From positions 1 through 35,680 of the forward strand of contig SMWF01000052.1 in NCBI GenBank assembly GCA_004357385.1: DNA of 35,680 nt, in the 5' to 3' direction. How positions within the stretch are numbered: the first letter of the stretch is position 1; each line of letters begins with the position of its first letter. The stretch comes from Gammaproteobacteria bacterium (lineage in GTDB: Bacteria; Pseudomonadota; Gammaproteobacteria; Pseudomonadales; Azotimanducaceae). Positions 26,355 to 32,475 of the stretch are shown here, piece by piece. The translations under genes and the position numbers were made by a program. The notes under the pieces were generated by a model. It saw nothing but the letters and a program-made list of their open reading frames with translations, ran no database searches and was not told the DNA's origin.

Positions 26355-26504
26355 TCTGTGAGTCTCCGTACATCACGATCCGCACGAACCGGCGGCGAGC
26401 AAGCGTACCCACCTGACGGACAATTTCAAGCCGCGGGCGTCAACCAAGGTGCACGACACCCTGCGGGCTTGCCCCCGTCGACCATTGACGCGTAGCCTGG
26501 GACG

Positions 26505-26861
26505 ATGAACCCAAGCGCCGATGCAATGCAGAATCTCACGATCAACGGGCCGATCGGGCCCCTGGAAGCATGCTTTCAGACCCCCGAGGACGCCCAACCC
26601 GACGGCCCGGCCGCGCTGCTGGCGCACCCGCACCCGCAAATGGGCGGAACGATGCACGATGCGGTTCTGGACACGGTTGCCAGTGCGTTCCTCGAGCGCG
26701 GAATTTCCTGTTTGAGATTCAATTTCCGGGGAGCGGGCGCAAGCGCCGGAACATTCGATGGTGGCGACGGCGAGTGCGAAGACCTGGCCGCGGCCCTGCG
26801 CTGGCTGGTCAATGAGACCAGTACACCCGAGCATATTCATTGGCCTGTAGGGCTTGAGTAG
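26505..26861 (+). pseudogene. Truncated COG2945-type alpha/beta hydrolase, interrupted by the mobile element
   Basis: 118 codons from ATG 26505. Residues 1 to about 110 follow the COG2945 hydrolase pattern: AALLAHPHPQMGGTMHDAVL, LRFNFRGAGASAGTFDGGDG and the helix ECEDLAAALRWLVNE. Where the family continues with the nucleophile elbow (GYSxG), this frame instead gives HWPVGLE and stops. The break coincides with the integrase and TAGGTCAA repeats, so the gene is most simply split by integration, with its 3' half expected beyond the right edge of the window. The lost half holds the catalytic Ser, Asp and His, so the product is inactive. Confidence 0.75.
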
Positions 26862-26893
26862 GTCAAAAGTAGGTCAAATTAGTGATTGACCTA
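26858..26893. repeat. Probable left attachment region: direct and inverted TAGGTCAA repeats
   Basis: GTAGGTCAAA occurs twice, 26858-26867 and 26869-26878, in phase one helical turn apart (11 bp), and TTGACCTA (26886-26893) is the reverse complement of TAGGTCAA. This lies exactly between the truncated hydrolase and the integrase start at 26994. Such arrays are typical of tyrosine integrase core or arm sites or excisionase sites. The exact crossover point cannot be set without the right end. Confidence 0.6.
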
Positions 26894-26993
26894 TACGCCG
26901 CTACAGGCGCATTGTTTACCCCTAGACAGCAGCACGGCCCGATGCATAAACACCGAGCCGTACCTAACCACCAGGATCTATCAGGAGATCGCA

Positions 26994-28067
26994 ATGGCTA
27001 AACCCACCTTAATAGAGAAAGACGGACGGCGGTACTACCGGGTCCGAATCCGGCGCCCGACCAAGGGCATTTGCGTCGATGAATACCTCCCCACAAAACG
27101 CGCTGCCGAGGCACTGATTAGAGAGATTGACCTTGGCCGCACCACCACCAAATCCAACGCCACCGCCGATACCCTTTCTGGCCTAGCCGACGCCTACCTC
27201 AACGAGCCATTTTTGGACCGCAAGAAACGCCCGTTGAAGCCCTCGGTTGTGAAGGATCGGCGTGTTCGCGTGAATGTGCTACGGCGATTGTTTGGTGATA
27301 TGAGGTTGAAGCACATGACCATCGAGACGATCGACGCGCGCCTCAGTTCCGCCGGTTGGGGGTCGGTCAACCGATACCGATATGAAGTTGCACTGTCTCG
27401 AATGCTCGCGTTCGCCAAACTCCACGAGATGGTGGCTGAGAACATCATGACGCGGTTCGAGCGCGCCGAGAACGTCGATCGCAAGTGCAAGCGTACCTAC
27501 ACGTCAGCGGAATGGACCGCGCTGCTGGACGCCGCTGATGCGTCTGGCGGGATGATTGGATTTTTCCTGCGACTGGCGTGGGCTACCGGATGCCGGAAGG
27601 GCGAGCTATTGGCACTGCGCTGGGCTGACGTGTCCCCCGTGGATGATCGAGAAGGCATCGCCGCATGTGTCTACATACGCGACCCGAAGAACCGCCAACC
27701 TCGAACCGTCTTTCTGCGCCCGACGATTTACCGATTGTTGCTTGCGCATGAACAGGAATATCGACGCTTGAGCGATCCCAAGGTGTTCCCGAGTAGATTG
27801 GCGAACACGCTGTACTCAGCCGACGCGCCGTTTCAAGCCGCCCGCGCCACCGCAGGACTCGACGGGCCTGATGAACGATACGGCGAGAACCTGACAATCC
27901 ACTGCATCCGCAGAACCTTCGCCACCGAGTTGGGCAAGGCCGGTGCCAGCTTGGCGCAGATGCGCGCGGCGGGAGGTTGGGAAACCGCTCAGGTCGCCAT
28001 GAGGTACATGCAGGTTGAGGAACAGAGCGCGGCCGAGGCGGTGCTACTGCTGGGGGGTGACGAATGA
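26994..28067 (+). CDS. int: Tyrosine recombinase/phage integrase
   Basis: 357 residues from ATG 26994 (AGGAG six bases before). N-terminal arm/AP2-like domain has KDGRRYYRVRIRRPTKGICV; a SAM-like core-binding domain lies at about 60-160; the catalytic domain has R201 (ATGCRKGELLAL), K232 candidate, H303 and R306 (IHCIRRTFATEL), W329 (AAGGWE) and Tyr338 (AMRYMQ). All catalytic residues are visible, so it is probably active. It faces into the element away from the attachment repeats. Its last codons overlap the next gene by ATGA. Confidence 0.93.
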   Translation: MAKPTLIEKDGRRYYRVRIRRPTKGICVDEYLPTKRAAEALIREIDLGRTTTKSNATADTLSGLADAYLNEPFLDRKKRPLKPSVVKDRRVRVNVLRRLFGDMRLKHMTIETIDARLSSAGWGSVNRYRYEVALSRMLAFAKLHEMVAENIMTRFERAENVDRKCKRTYTSAEWTALLDAADASGGMIGFFLRLAWATGCRKGELLALRWADVSPVDDREGIAACVYIRDPKNRQPRTVFLRPTIYRLLLAHEQEYRRLSDPKVFPSRLANTLYSADAPFQAARATAGLDGPDERYGENLTIHCIRRTFATELGKAGASLAQMRAAGGWETAQVAMRYMQVEEQSAAEAVLLLGGDE

Positions 28068-28420
28068 GTCGTAAACACAAGGGTGGTGGTGTCGTCGTGC
28101 TCGAAGGCGACCAGAGTCACATCATGCGCGGCAGTTTAGAAATGGGGATCTACTACAACAGAGTGCCCGACCGCACCGGACCCCGCACCACATGGAAGCG
28201 TTGGGAAATTATCGTGGACATTGAGCGCCTCGCGTCATATGTCGCGAAGCTCACCGCGAGCAAGACTCGCGTTGATTGCGACCCTGCCGAAGTGTCGTCA
28301 TCGATTGATGTGTGGGTGGAGGATCACGGCGGGAAGGAACGCGGGCGCTTCGCCGCCGCTGCTGTGGAATTCGGTATCAGCGCCCAAACCGCTGCCAGGT
28401 TTCACCGCTTACACCATTAG
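28064..28420 (+). CDS. Hypothetical protein, coupled to the integrase gene
   Basis: 118 residues, sharing ATGA (28064-28067) with the integrase stop. It starts with a basic, glycine-rich segment (MSRKHKGGGVVVLEGDQS) and has a central WKRWEIIVDIERLASYVAKL and a C-terminal segment ERGRFAAAAVEFGISAQTAA ending RFHRLHH, which looks like a possible short helix-turn-helix. No known family is recognised. Position next to int suggests excision control or regulation, but this is only context. Confidence 0.6.
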   Translation: MSRKHKGGGVVVLEGDQSHIMRGSLEMGIYYNRVPDRTGPRTTWKRWEIIVDIERLASYVAKLTASKTRVDCDPAEVSSSIDVWVEDHGGKERGRFAAAAVEFGISAQTAARFHRLHH

Positions 28421-28424
28421 TATT

Positions 28425-28468
28425 CCTTCCATAGCCGCTATGGAATATTCCGTAGCCGCTATGGAAGG
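28425..28468. repeat. 44-bp nested palindrome of two near-identical 19-bp hairpins
   Basis: Two tandem units, TTCCATAGCCGCTATGGAA (28427-28445) and TTCCGTAGCCGCTATGGAA (28448-28466), are each near-palindromic, separated by TA. With flanking CC and GG (28425-28426, 28467-28468), the whole 44 bp is itself palindromic except for four unpaired positions. It lies five bases after the stop of the 28064 gene. It could be an operator, a cruciform nicking or recombination site, or an mRNA processing signal. There is no T tract. Confidence 0.8.
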
Positions 28469-28505
28469 TTTCCCCTTAGCCAACACGTCACTACACGTCT
28501 AAATT

Positions 28506-28523
28506 GGCCCCACCCTCGGGGCC
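28506..28523. other. GC-rich hairpin
   Basis: GGCCCC (28506-28511) pairs perfectly with GGGGCC (28518-28523) over a 6-base loop. There is no strong T tract, but CTTAG follows. It may act together with the terminator at 28567 or be part of the same leader region. Confidence 0.35.
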
Positions 28524-28566
28524 TTAGCAGTCACCGACAGCCCCATAAGGGGGAGGTTGGCATAAA

Positions 28567-28591
28567 GGCCCCACGCACCGGAGCCTTTTTT
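28567..28591 (+). terminator. Intrinsic terminator in the early gene train
   Basis: GGCCCC (28567-28572) and GGAGCC (28580-28585) form a stem with one mismatch, followed by six T (28586-28591). This would end transcripts from the integrase promoter, separating int/28064 from the genes at 28590 onward, or act as a regulated attenuator since the next gene begins at its 3' edge. Confidence 0.6.
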
Positions 28592-28850
28592 GGACATCAA
28601 CACCGACTACATGTACTGGCGCGATTACGCCAAGCAAAACCACTCGATCACGGGTGGAATCAACCAATTGAAGCACGAAATCGTAAAGCATCGACGCGAG
28701 TACGCGGCCGAAGGCGTGATCATTGAGATGCACCAGGCGGGTGGCGGCGTTCGCGCCAAGGTGTTGATCAGCCCGTCCGCACGGATGGCGTTCCATCTGC
28801 ACAGATCGATGAATGCAGCGAAGGGGGACGGTCGTGGAGGTTCTTCCTGA
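28590..28850 (+). CDS. Hypothetical 86-residue protein
   Basis: Begins at TTG 28590 inside the T tract of the terminator, with GGAG seven to eight bases upstream; an ATG at 28611 is an alternative. The sequence, DYMYWRDYAKQNHSITGGIN, then EIVKHRREYAAEGVIIEMHQ and AKVLISPSARMAFHLHRSMN, is mixed alpha/beta and basic, with no family I recognise. Its 3' end overlaps the next gene's start by 17 bases. Confidence 0.5.
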   Translation: MDINTDYMYWRDYAKQNHSITGGINQLKHEIVKHRREYAAEGVIIEMHQAGGGVRAKVLISPSARMAFHLHRSMNAAKGDGRGGSS

Positions 28851-29043
28851 GGATGAAAAAGGGCCCCGGCACGGAACCCCTAATCAACGACAACGCGCCA
28901 ATATTACCACACTCCACCGCAGCGATGACCCACGCATAATTCGCCTCGCATGGCGCCGTATCCACCGGATGCAGCACGCCGCCGGATCCGTCGATCTTCA
29001 CGCTCACCGGATTCGGATGTTGCAAGCCGGGTGGTTGATATGA
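28834..29043 (+). CDS. Hypothetical 69-residue basic protein
   Basis: Starts with GTG 28834, preceded by a GGGGG ribosome site at a good distance, and ends TGA 29041-29043 overlapping the next ATG (ATGA). The C-terminal half RIIRLAWRRIHRMQHAAGSV ... RIRMLQAGWLI is arginine and aromatic rich, suggesting a small nucleic-acid binding or DNA mimic protein. No homology is recognised. Two overlaps with neighbours support it being real. Confidence 0.45.
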   Translation: MEVLPEDEKGPRHGTPNQRQRANITTLHRSDDPRIIRLAWRRIHRMQHAAGSVDLHAHRIRMLQAGWLI

Positions 29044-29900
29044 GGCAGCGACGTACCAAAGCCGAAATCGCCCAGCTTGAATATCAGATCATGGAAGTCC
29101 TCAACGAGGACCATCCACAATCTGTACGCCACGTGTTCTACCGGATGACCAACCCACGTTTAACAACCCCGGTCGTTAAGTCAGACCAGGGCTATAAACA
29201 GGTTCAGCAGCGGATATCAAAAATGCGTCGTCGTGGTGACCTTCCATATGGTTGGATATCGGACGCTACCCGACGCGGATACCACGTCCCGACCTTTGCG
29301 AATGCCGGTGATTTCTTCGAACAGATGCGCCACATGTACCGTGGCGACCTGTGGGTCGATAGCGAGAACTATGTCGAGGTGTGGTGCGAATCGCGCTCCC
29401 TGGCGGGCGTGATAGAGGACACCTGCAAGGAGAACGCGGTCAGTCTGTATCCCTCCGGCGGATTCTCCTCGTTGACGCTGCCGTATGACGCTGCCGAACT
29501 CATCAACGCCGCCTACGGCGACCGGATAGTGAACGTCCTGTACATCGGTGACTACGATCCGGCCGGGGTGTTGATCGACAAGAAGATTGAAGAAGAACTT
29601 CGGCTGCACCTCGATGATCACATTCCGCTGAACTTCATCCGGCTGGGTATCAATCCGGACCAGATCGAGTTGTACGATCTCCCGACGAAACCCCGAAAGC
29701 CCGGCGACAAACGATCTCAACACGTGATTACCACCGTCGAAGCGGAGGCGATGCCGGCGGCGATGATGCGCGAGGAGTTGTCCGTAGCGATCGAAGAGTT
29801 TCTTCCGTACCAGGCGTTCGAGAAGGTGCTTGTTGCGGAGCAAAGCGAACTTCGTGCGCTTGACCTTGTGGCCGCGCAGTTGAAGGAAATGTCGTCATGA
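29040..29900 (+). CDS. TOPRIM protein resembling topoisomerase VI subunit A / Spo11
   Basis: 286 residues. About 1-85 look like a winged-helix region (QSVRHVFYRMTN ... GYKQVQQRISKMRRRGDLPY GWISD split here by a helix), and residues 110-200 like a TOPRIM fold with E117 in VWCESRS and the D-x-D in YIGDYDPAG (D171, D173). Tyr34 in HVFYRM is a candidate catalytic Tyr by analogy with topo VI A. Such proteins occur on phages and satellites next to replication genes, but their function is unproven. It is ATGA-coupled at both ends: to 28834 and to the RepA-like ATPase. Confidence 0.72.
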   Translation: MRQRRTKAEIAQLEYQIMEVLNEDHPQSVRHVFYRMTNPRLTTPVVKSDQGYKQVQQRISKMRRRGDLPYGWISDATRRGYHVPTFANAGDFFEQMRHMYRGDLWVDSENYVEVWCESRSLAGVIEDTCKENAVSLYPSGGFSSLTLPYDAAELINAAYGDRIVNVLYIGDYDPAGVLIDKKIEEELRLHLDDHIPLNFIRLGINPDQIELYDLPTKPRKPGDKRSQHVITTVEAEAMPAAMMREELSVAIEEFLPYQAFEKVLVAEQSELRALDLVAAQLKEMSS

Positions 29901-31063
29901 GCGCCGACACGCCCACCGACACTCCCGAGTACGACTCCGCCAAAATTCACGACAAGGTGTACAGCATCGAAGAAACCGAGGCACACCGGCACCAGATGGA
30001 TCAGCGGTTGAGACGCCAGCCACCGGTGGCCGTCGTACCAGCACCCCGCCAATCCCCATTCATTGAACTGGATGAGATGCAGCAATTAGCATCCTCTAGC
30101 ACCCCCATCGTGGCGCGATACCTCGAAGCCGATGCGACCACGTTGCTGTACGGCGCGAAGGATGTATTCAAGTCTTTCGTTGCACTCGACTGGGCCTGCT
30201 GTGTCGCTACAGGAACCCCCTGGCAGGGGTTCCCAGTGACTCAGGGGTTAGTGATCTACGTCGCCGGAGAGGGCAAGCAGGGGCTCTGGAAACGCGTCAA
30301 GGCGTGGTCCGTGGTCAACAACGTGCCGATGGACGAAATCCAGAAGAACCTCAAGTTCACGCGCTACCCAATGCAGGTTCTCAACGATCTCGAAATGATG
30401 CAGTGGTCGGTCGACTTCGATGTCGCGGGCTGGGGCGCAGAACCGGCCCTGGTCGTAATCGACACGCTGGCCACGAATTTCGGCAAGGGCGATGAGAACA
30501 GCCCCACCGATTGCTCCCGGTTCCTGGCGAGCCTCAACCGGCACCTGCGGTCGAAGTATCAATGTGCGGTGCTGGTAGTGCATCACGCGGGTAAGAAGAT
30601 CGACCTCGGTGCGCGCGGCGGCTCAAGCCTCACCAGCGACTCAGATACCGTACTGAAACTCAAGCGCGAGAAAACACCCGATCACGAAGATTGGGAGCGC
30701 GTCACGCTCTATTGCGACCACATAAAGGATGGCGAGAAACCGTCACCGTTTACGATGCAACGCCGGATTGTCGAAATAGACATTGGCGATGCTGATCGAC
30801 CAGCAGCAACAAGTCTGGTGCTGAAACGATTCATGACCGAGCACGAAATCATGGTGCGCTCGCTGACCAACGACGGGCGATCACAGCGGCAAATTGCAGC
30901 AGAAATGGGCGTGGGCAGGAACCAAGTTGCGAGGCTACAAAAGCGACTCCGTGACTGGAATTTGATTGGTTCGCCAAGTGTGTCCACCTCGACCAAAATC
31001 GGCACCTCCGCAAGTGTGTCCAGTGAAAACCCCGAAACCCCCGCAACCCCGCATGTTCATTGA
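29897..31063 (+). CDS. RepA-like RecA-fold ATPase, predicted replicative helicase
   Basis: 388 residues. A RecA-type (AAA_25/RepA) core spans about 60-310: modified Walker A GAKDVFKS (86-93), Walker B LVVIDT (185-190), LVVHHAGKK (226-234) and ARGGSSLTSDSDTVLKLKRE. This resembles hexameric RepA helicases of plasmids and phage satellites. The C-terminal region 326-352 (SQRQIAAEMGVGRNQVARLQ) is a helix-turn-helix that may bind the iterons lying right at and after the gene's end. It overlaps the TOPRIM gene by four bases. Confidence 0.82.
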   Translation: MSADTPTDTPEYDSAKIHDKVYSIEETEAHRHQMDQRLRRQPPVAVVPAPRQSPFIELDEMQQLASSSTPIVARYLEADATTLLYGAKDVFKSFVALDWACCVATGTPWQGFPVTQGLVIYVAGEGKQGLWKRVKAWSVVNNVPMDEIQKNLKFTRYPMQVLNDLEMMQWSVDFDVAGWGAEPALVVIDTLATNFGKGDENSPTDCSRFLASLNRHLRSKYQCAVLVVHHAGKKIDLGARGGSSLTSDSDTVLKLKREKTPDHEDWERVTLYCDHIKDGEKPSPFTMQRRIVEIDIGDADRPAATSLVLKRFMTEHEIMVRSLTNDGRSQRQIAAEMGVGRNQVARLQKRLRDWNLIGSPSVSTSTKIGTSASVSSENPETPATPHVH

Positions 31064-31148
31064 CGTAAGGGTGGACACACTCATGGTTAAAACCATACCA
31101 GCCACCGGTGGACACATGACACACCCCCTCTTAGGAGGGGTGTGTCCA
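30976..31148. repeat. Five-copy TGTGTCCA iteron cluster, candidate replication origin
   Basis: TGTGTCCA or its complement TGGACACA occurs at 30979-30986 (+), 31015-31022 (+), 31072-31079 (-), 31109-31116 (-) and 31141-31148 (+). Wider agreement gives a consensus near AGTGTGTCCACC. Copies 1 and 2 share 12 bases, CAAGTGTGTCCA. They start inside the end of the RepA-like gene and run past it, as replication origins often do. A hairpin with GAGGGGTGT stem (31121-31143, one bulged C) is also here. Confidence 0.72.
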
Positions 31149-31214
31149 GCACCCAGACCACGGTCAGGAACACATGGAAGGCAATTCTTCATGACTAGAG
31201 ATCTCAGGGCATGA
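31083..31214 (+). CDS. Possible 43-residue peptide across the iteron region
   Basis: ATG 31083 opens MVKTIPATGGHMTHPLLGGV and continues to TGA 31212-31214, which overlaps the next gene's ATG as ATGA. The overlap is the only support; it spans iterons 4-5 and a strong hairpin and has no clear ribosome site, so it may be a chance frame. Confidence 0.2.
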   Translation: MVKTIPATGGHMTHPLLGGVCPAPRPRSGTHGRQFFMTRDLRA

Positions 31215-31414
31215 CCGTCCAGACCGGCGACCCAGCCGCCAGAGGATTCATGAGATACCACGAAGGGCTGAACCCGCAGATCAGGGCCAGGATGGGGCAG
31301 AGGAGCTACCACGACATTCTCAAGGCATTCACGTCCGGTTTCGAGTCCGGATTGGGCTGGGCCGAGGAGACACGATGCGAACCGAACCTGACACCAACCA
31401 AGGGCGCAGCATGA
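31211..31414 (+). CDS. Hypothetical 67-residue protein
   Basis: ATG 31211. Contains GFMRYHEGLNPQIRARMGQR and SYHDILKAFTSGFESGLGWA, a small helical protein. No family recognised. It lies between the iteron cluster and the small terminase gene. Aromatic/glycine spacing in FTSGFESGLGW vaguely resembles the G-F-x-x-G pattern of the 33914 protein. Confidence 0.45.
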   Translation: MTVQTGDPAARGFMRYHEGLNPQIRARMGQRSYHDILKAFTSGFESGLGWAEETRCEPNLTPTKGAA

Positions 31415-31458
31415 CAGTATCTAACAAGGGGACATCGATTAGCGTATTTCAAAATTCG

Positions 31459-31472
31459 TGTTTGCTACGAAC
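31459..31472 (+). promoter_or_regulatory. Shared late-gene motif, copy 1 (upstream of terS-like gene)
   Basis: TGTTTGCTACGAAC lies 54 bases before ATG 31527. It matches TGTTTGCTTACGAAC at 32371-32385 before the capsid gene with one inserted T. TTCGT...ACGAA also makes a small inverted repeat here (31455-31471). A common activator or promoter element for the packaging genes is a reasonable inference. Confidence 0.4.
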
Positions 31473-31526
31473 TTCAAACAGATAACCGGTGCTCTATCCG
31501 AAACGTTACTAAGCGGGACAACTCCT

Positions 31527-31910
31527 ATGGAAAAACCTTCCCCACCCACCAATCTGGACCCCTACGGTGCTCGCCAGTGGCGTGCCATTGTCGATGCGCA
31601 CCCCTGGAATAGATTCCTGGCCGCCCCGGTTCAGATTCAGTTGGGGCTTTATTGCAAAAGTTCCAGCCGATGCCATGACCTCGCTACCGCGCTGGACGCC
31701 GCCGATCCGGCCTCCAAAACCTTCCTGCAGTTAGCCAATTTAGAGGTCAAGCAATCTGGGCTACTGATGGCCCTCGCCCGATCCCTGGGGGTGTCGCAGC
31801 AACAGACCCTGAAGCATGAGGTCGCCGCCACGGCATCGAAAAGGAACGCCCCCACGATAGTGGCCGATCTGGTCAACTTCAGGGACGATTCAGGAGATAA
31901 CCCCGAATGA
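31527..31910 (+). CDS. terS: P27-like phage terminase small subunit
   Basis: 127 residues from ATG 31527; the longer frame from 31458 begins with GTG inside the regulatory motif and is not supported. Pattern fits P27 small terminases: a proline-rich N-terminus PSPPTNLDPYGARQWRAIVD, a central helix with LGLYCKSSSRCHDLATALDA, then ANLEVKQSGLLMALARSLGV and SQQQTLKHEVAA. The large subunit is not found in the window. In satellites a lone TerS redirects helper packaging to the satellite DNA, which fits here. Overlaps the next gene by ATGA. Confidence 0.6.
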   Translation: MEKPSPPTNLDPYGARQWRAIVDAHPWNRFLAAPVQIQLGLYCKSSSRCHDLATALDAADPASKTFLQLANLEVKQSGLLMALARSLGVSQQQTLKHEVAATASKRNAPTIVADLVNFRDDSGDNPE

Positions 31911-32110
31911 ACACCGAGCAACCACCGAACTGGACCGCGATCACCGATGTGGGCGTCCTGGCTGCGCAGTCCGTATCTGATGAGACGGGCCACGAAATCG
32001 TTCATCGCGTACTGGGGGTCGCCCGAGCGGAGTTGATCGCCGCCGTGGGCCGCCCCGGGGCTGTGTTTTTTTTGAGGCAACTTGCGGACCGGATCCAGGC
32101 TGAGCAGTGA
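31907..32110 (+). CDS. Hypothetical protein between terS-like and capsid genes
   Basis: 67 residues from ATG 31907, ATGA-coupled with terS and followed by a GTGA overlap with the next gene. WTAITDVGVLAAQSVSDETG and HEIVHRVLGVARAELIAAVG suggest an alpha-helical small protein. Position where large terminase and portal should be makes it a candidate packaging or head accessory, but no similarity is recognised. Confidence 0.5.
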   Translation: MNTEQPPNWTAITDVGVLAAQSVSDETGHEIVHRVLGVARAELIAAVGRPGAVFFLRQLADRIQAEQ

Positions 32111-32301
32111 CAACCACGACGCGGCCCGAGGTCGAAAAGCTGCTAAAGACGATTCTATCCGTGCGGGAAGCAAAAAAGCTATTCAGTGGCGGCTGGAAAG
32201 CTGTTCGAGGCGAGCGCAAGGCCGAAGCCGACGAATTGGAGGCGCGGATTGCCGAACTCAGCGAGACGCTACGGAACAAAACACATGCTGATGTGTCATA
32301 A
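32107..32301 (+). CDS. Small coiled-coil protein, GTG start
   Basis: 64 residues from GTG 32107, sharing GTGA with the previous stop. RPEVEKLLKTILSVREAKKL and ERKAEADELEARIAELSETL give charged heptad-like helices, so a coiled coil is likely. Could be a scaffold-like or head assembly factor because it precedes the capsid gene, but this is inference only. Confidence 0.45.
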   Translation: MTTTTRPEVEKLLKTILSVREAKKLFSGGWKAVRGERKAEADELEARIAELSETLRNKTHADVS

Positions 32302-32307
32302 TGACAC
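32293..32307. promoter_or_regulatory. Perfect 15-bp palindrome, operator-like
   Basis: GTGTCAT-A-ATGACAC is a perfect 7+1+7 palindrome across the stop of the coiled-coil gene, overlapping a second inverted repeat ACACAT...ATGTGT (32281-32296). GTTCG/CGAAC (32322-32334) follows. These are in the 174-bp gap before the capsid gene and may bind a regulator. Confidence 0.45.
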
Positions 32308-32370
32308 TACTGCCCTCCCACGTTCGCAACGAACATGCGTGAAGGCCACGACCAGACTTGCCGGTGTGAT

Positions 32371-32385
32371 TGTTTGCTTACGAAC
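32371..32385 (+). promoter_or_regulatory. Shared late-gene motif, copy 2 (upstream of capsid gene)
   Basis: TGTTTGCTTACGAAC, 90 bases before the capsid ATG; see the copy at 31459-31472. The same motif before terS-like and capsid genes suggests coordinated control of the packaging genes. Confidence 0.4.
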
Positions 32386-32442
32386 GACATCCCTCACGGT
32401 GCTGGAATCGAGGCTTTTGCGCGAGTCAATTTTCCCGCCAAG

Positions 32443-32465
32443 CCTCACACCGTTTTAACGTGAGG
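32443..32465 (+). promoter_or_regulatory. Hairpin covering the capsid ribosome binding site
   Basis: CCTCAC (32443-32448) pairs with GTGAGG (32460-32465), with an alternative inner CGTT/AACG stem. GAGG within the right arm is the likely Shine-Dalgarno for ATG 32476 (ten bases downstream). The fold would hide the site, so capsid translation may be regulated. The hairpin lacks a T tract. Confidence 0.4.
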
Positions 32466-32475
32466 AATTATTCAC

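Noticed and set aside
26820-26900. tRNA gene as integration target
   Set aside because: No cloverleaf or T-loop consensus is seen; the target is within a protein-coding gene.
28064-28420. Calling the 28064 product an excisionase
   Set aside because: Position next to int fits, but it is longer than usual and lacks a clear winged-helix Xis pattern.
31458-31526. Upstream GTG start for the terS-like gene
   Set aside because: The added 23 residues overlap the motif at 31459-31472 and do not resemble a terminase; ATG 31527 gives a normal N-terminus.
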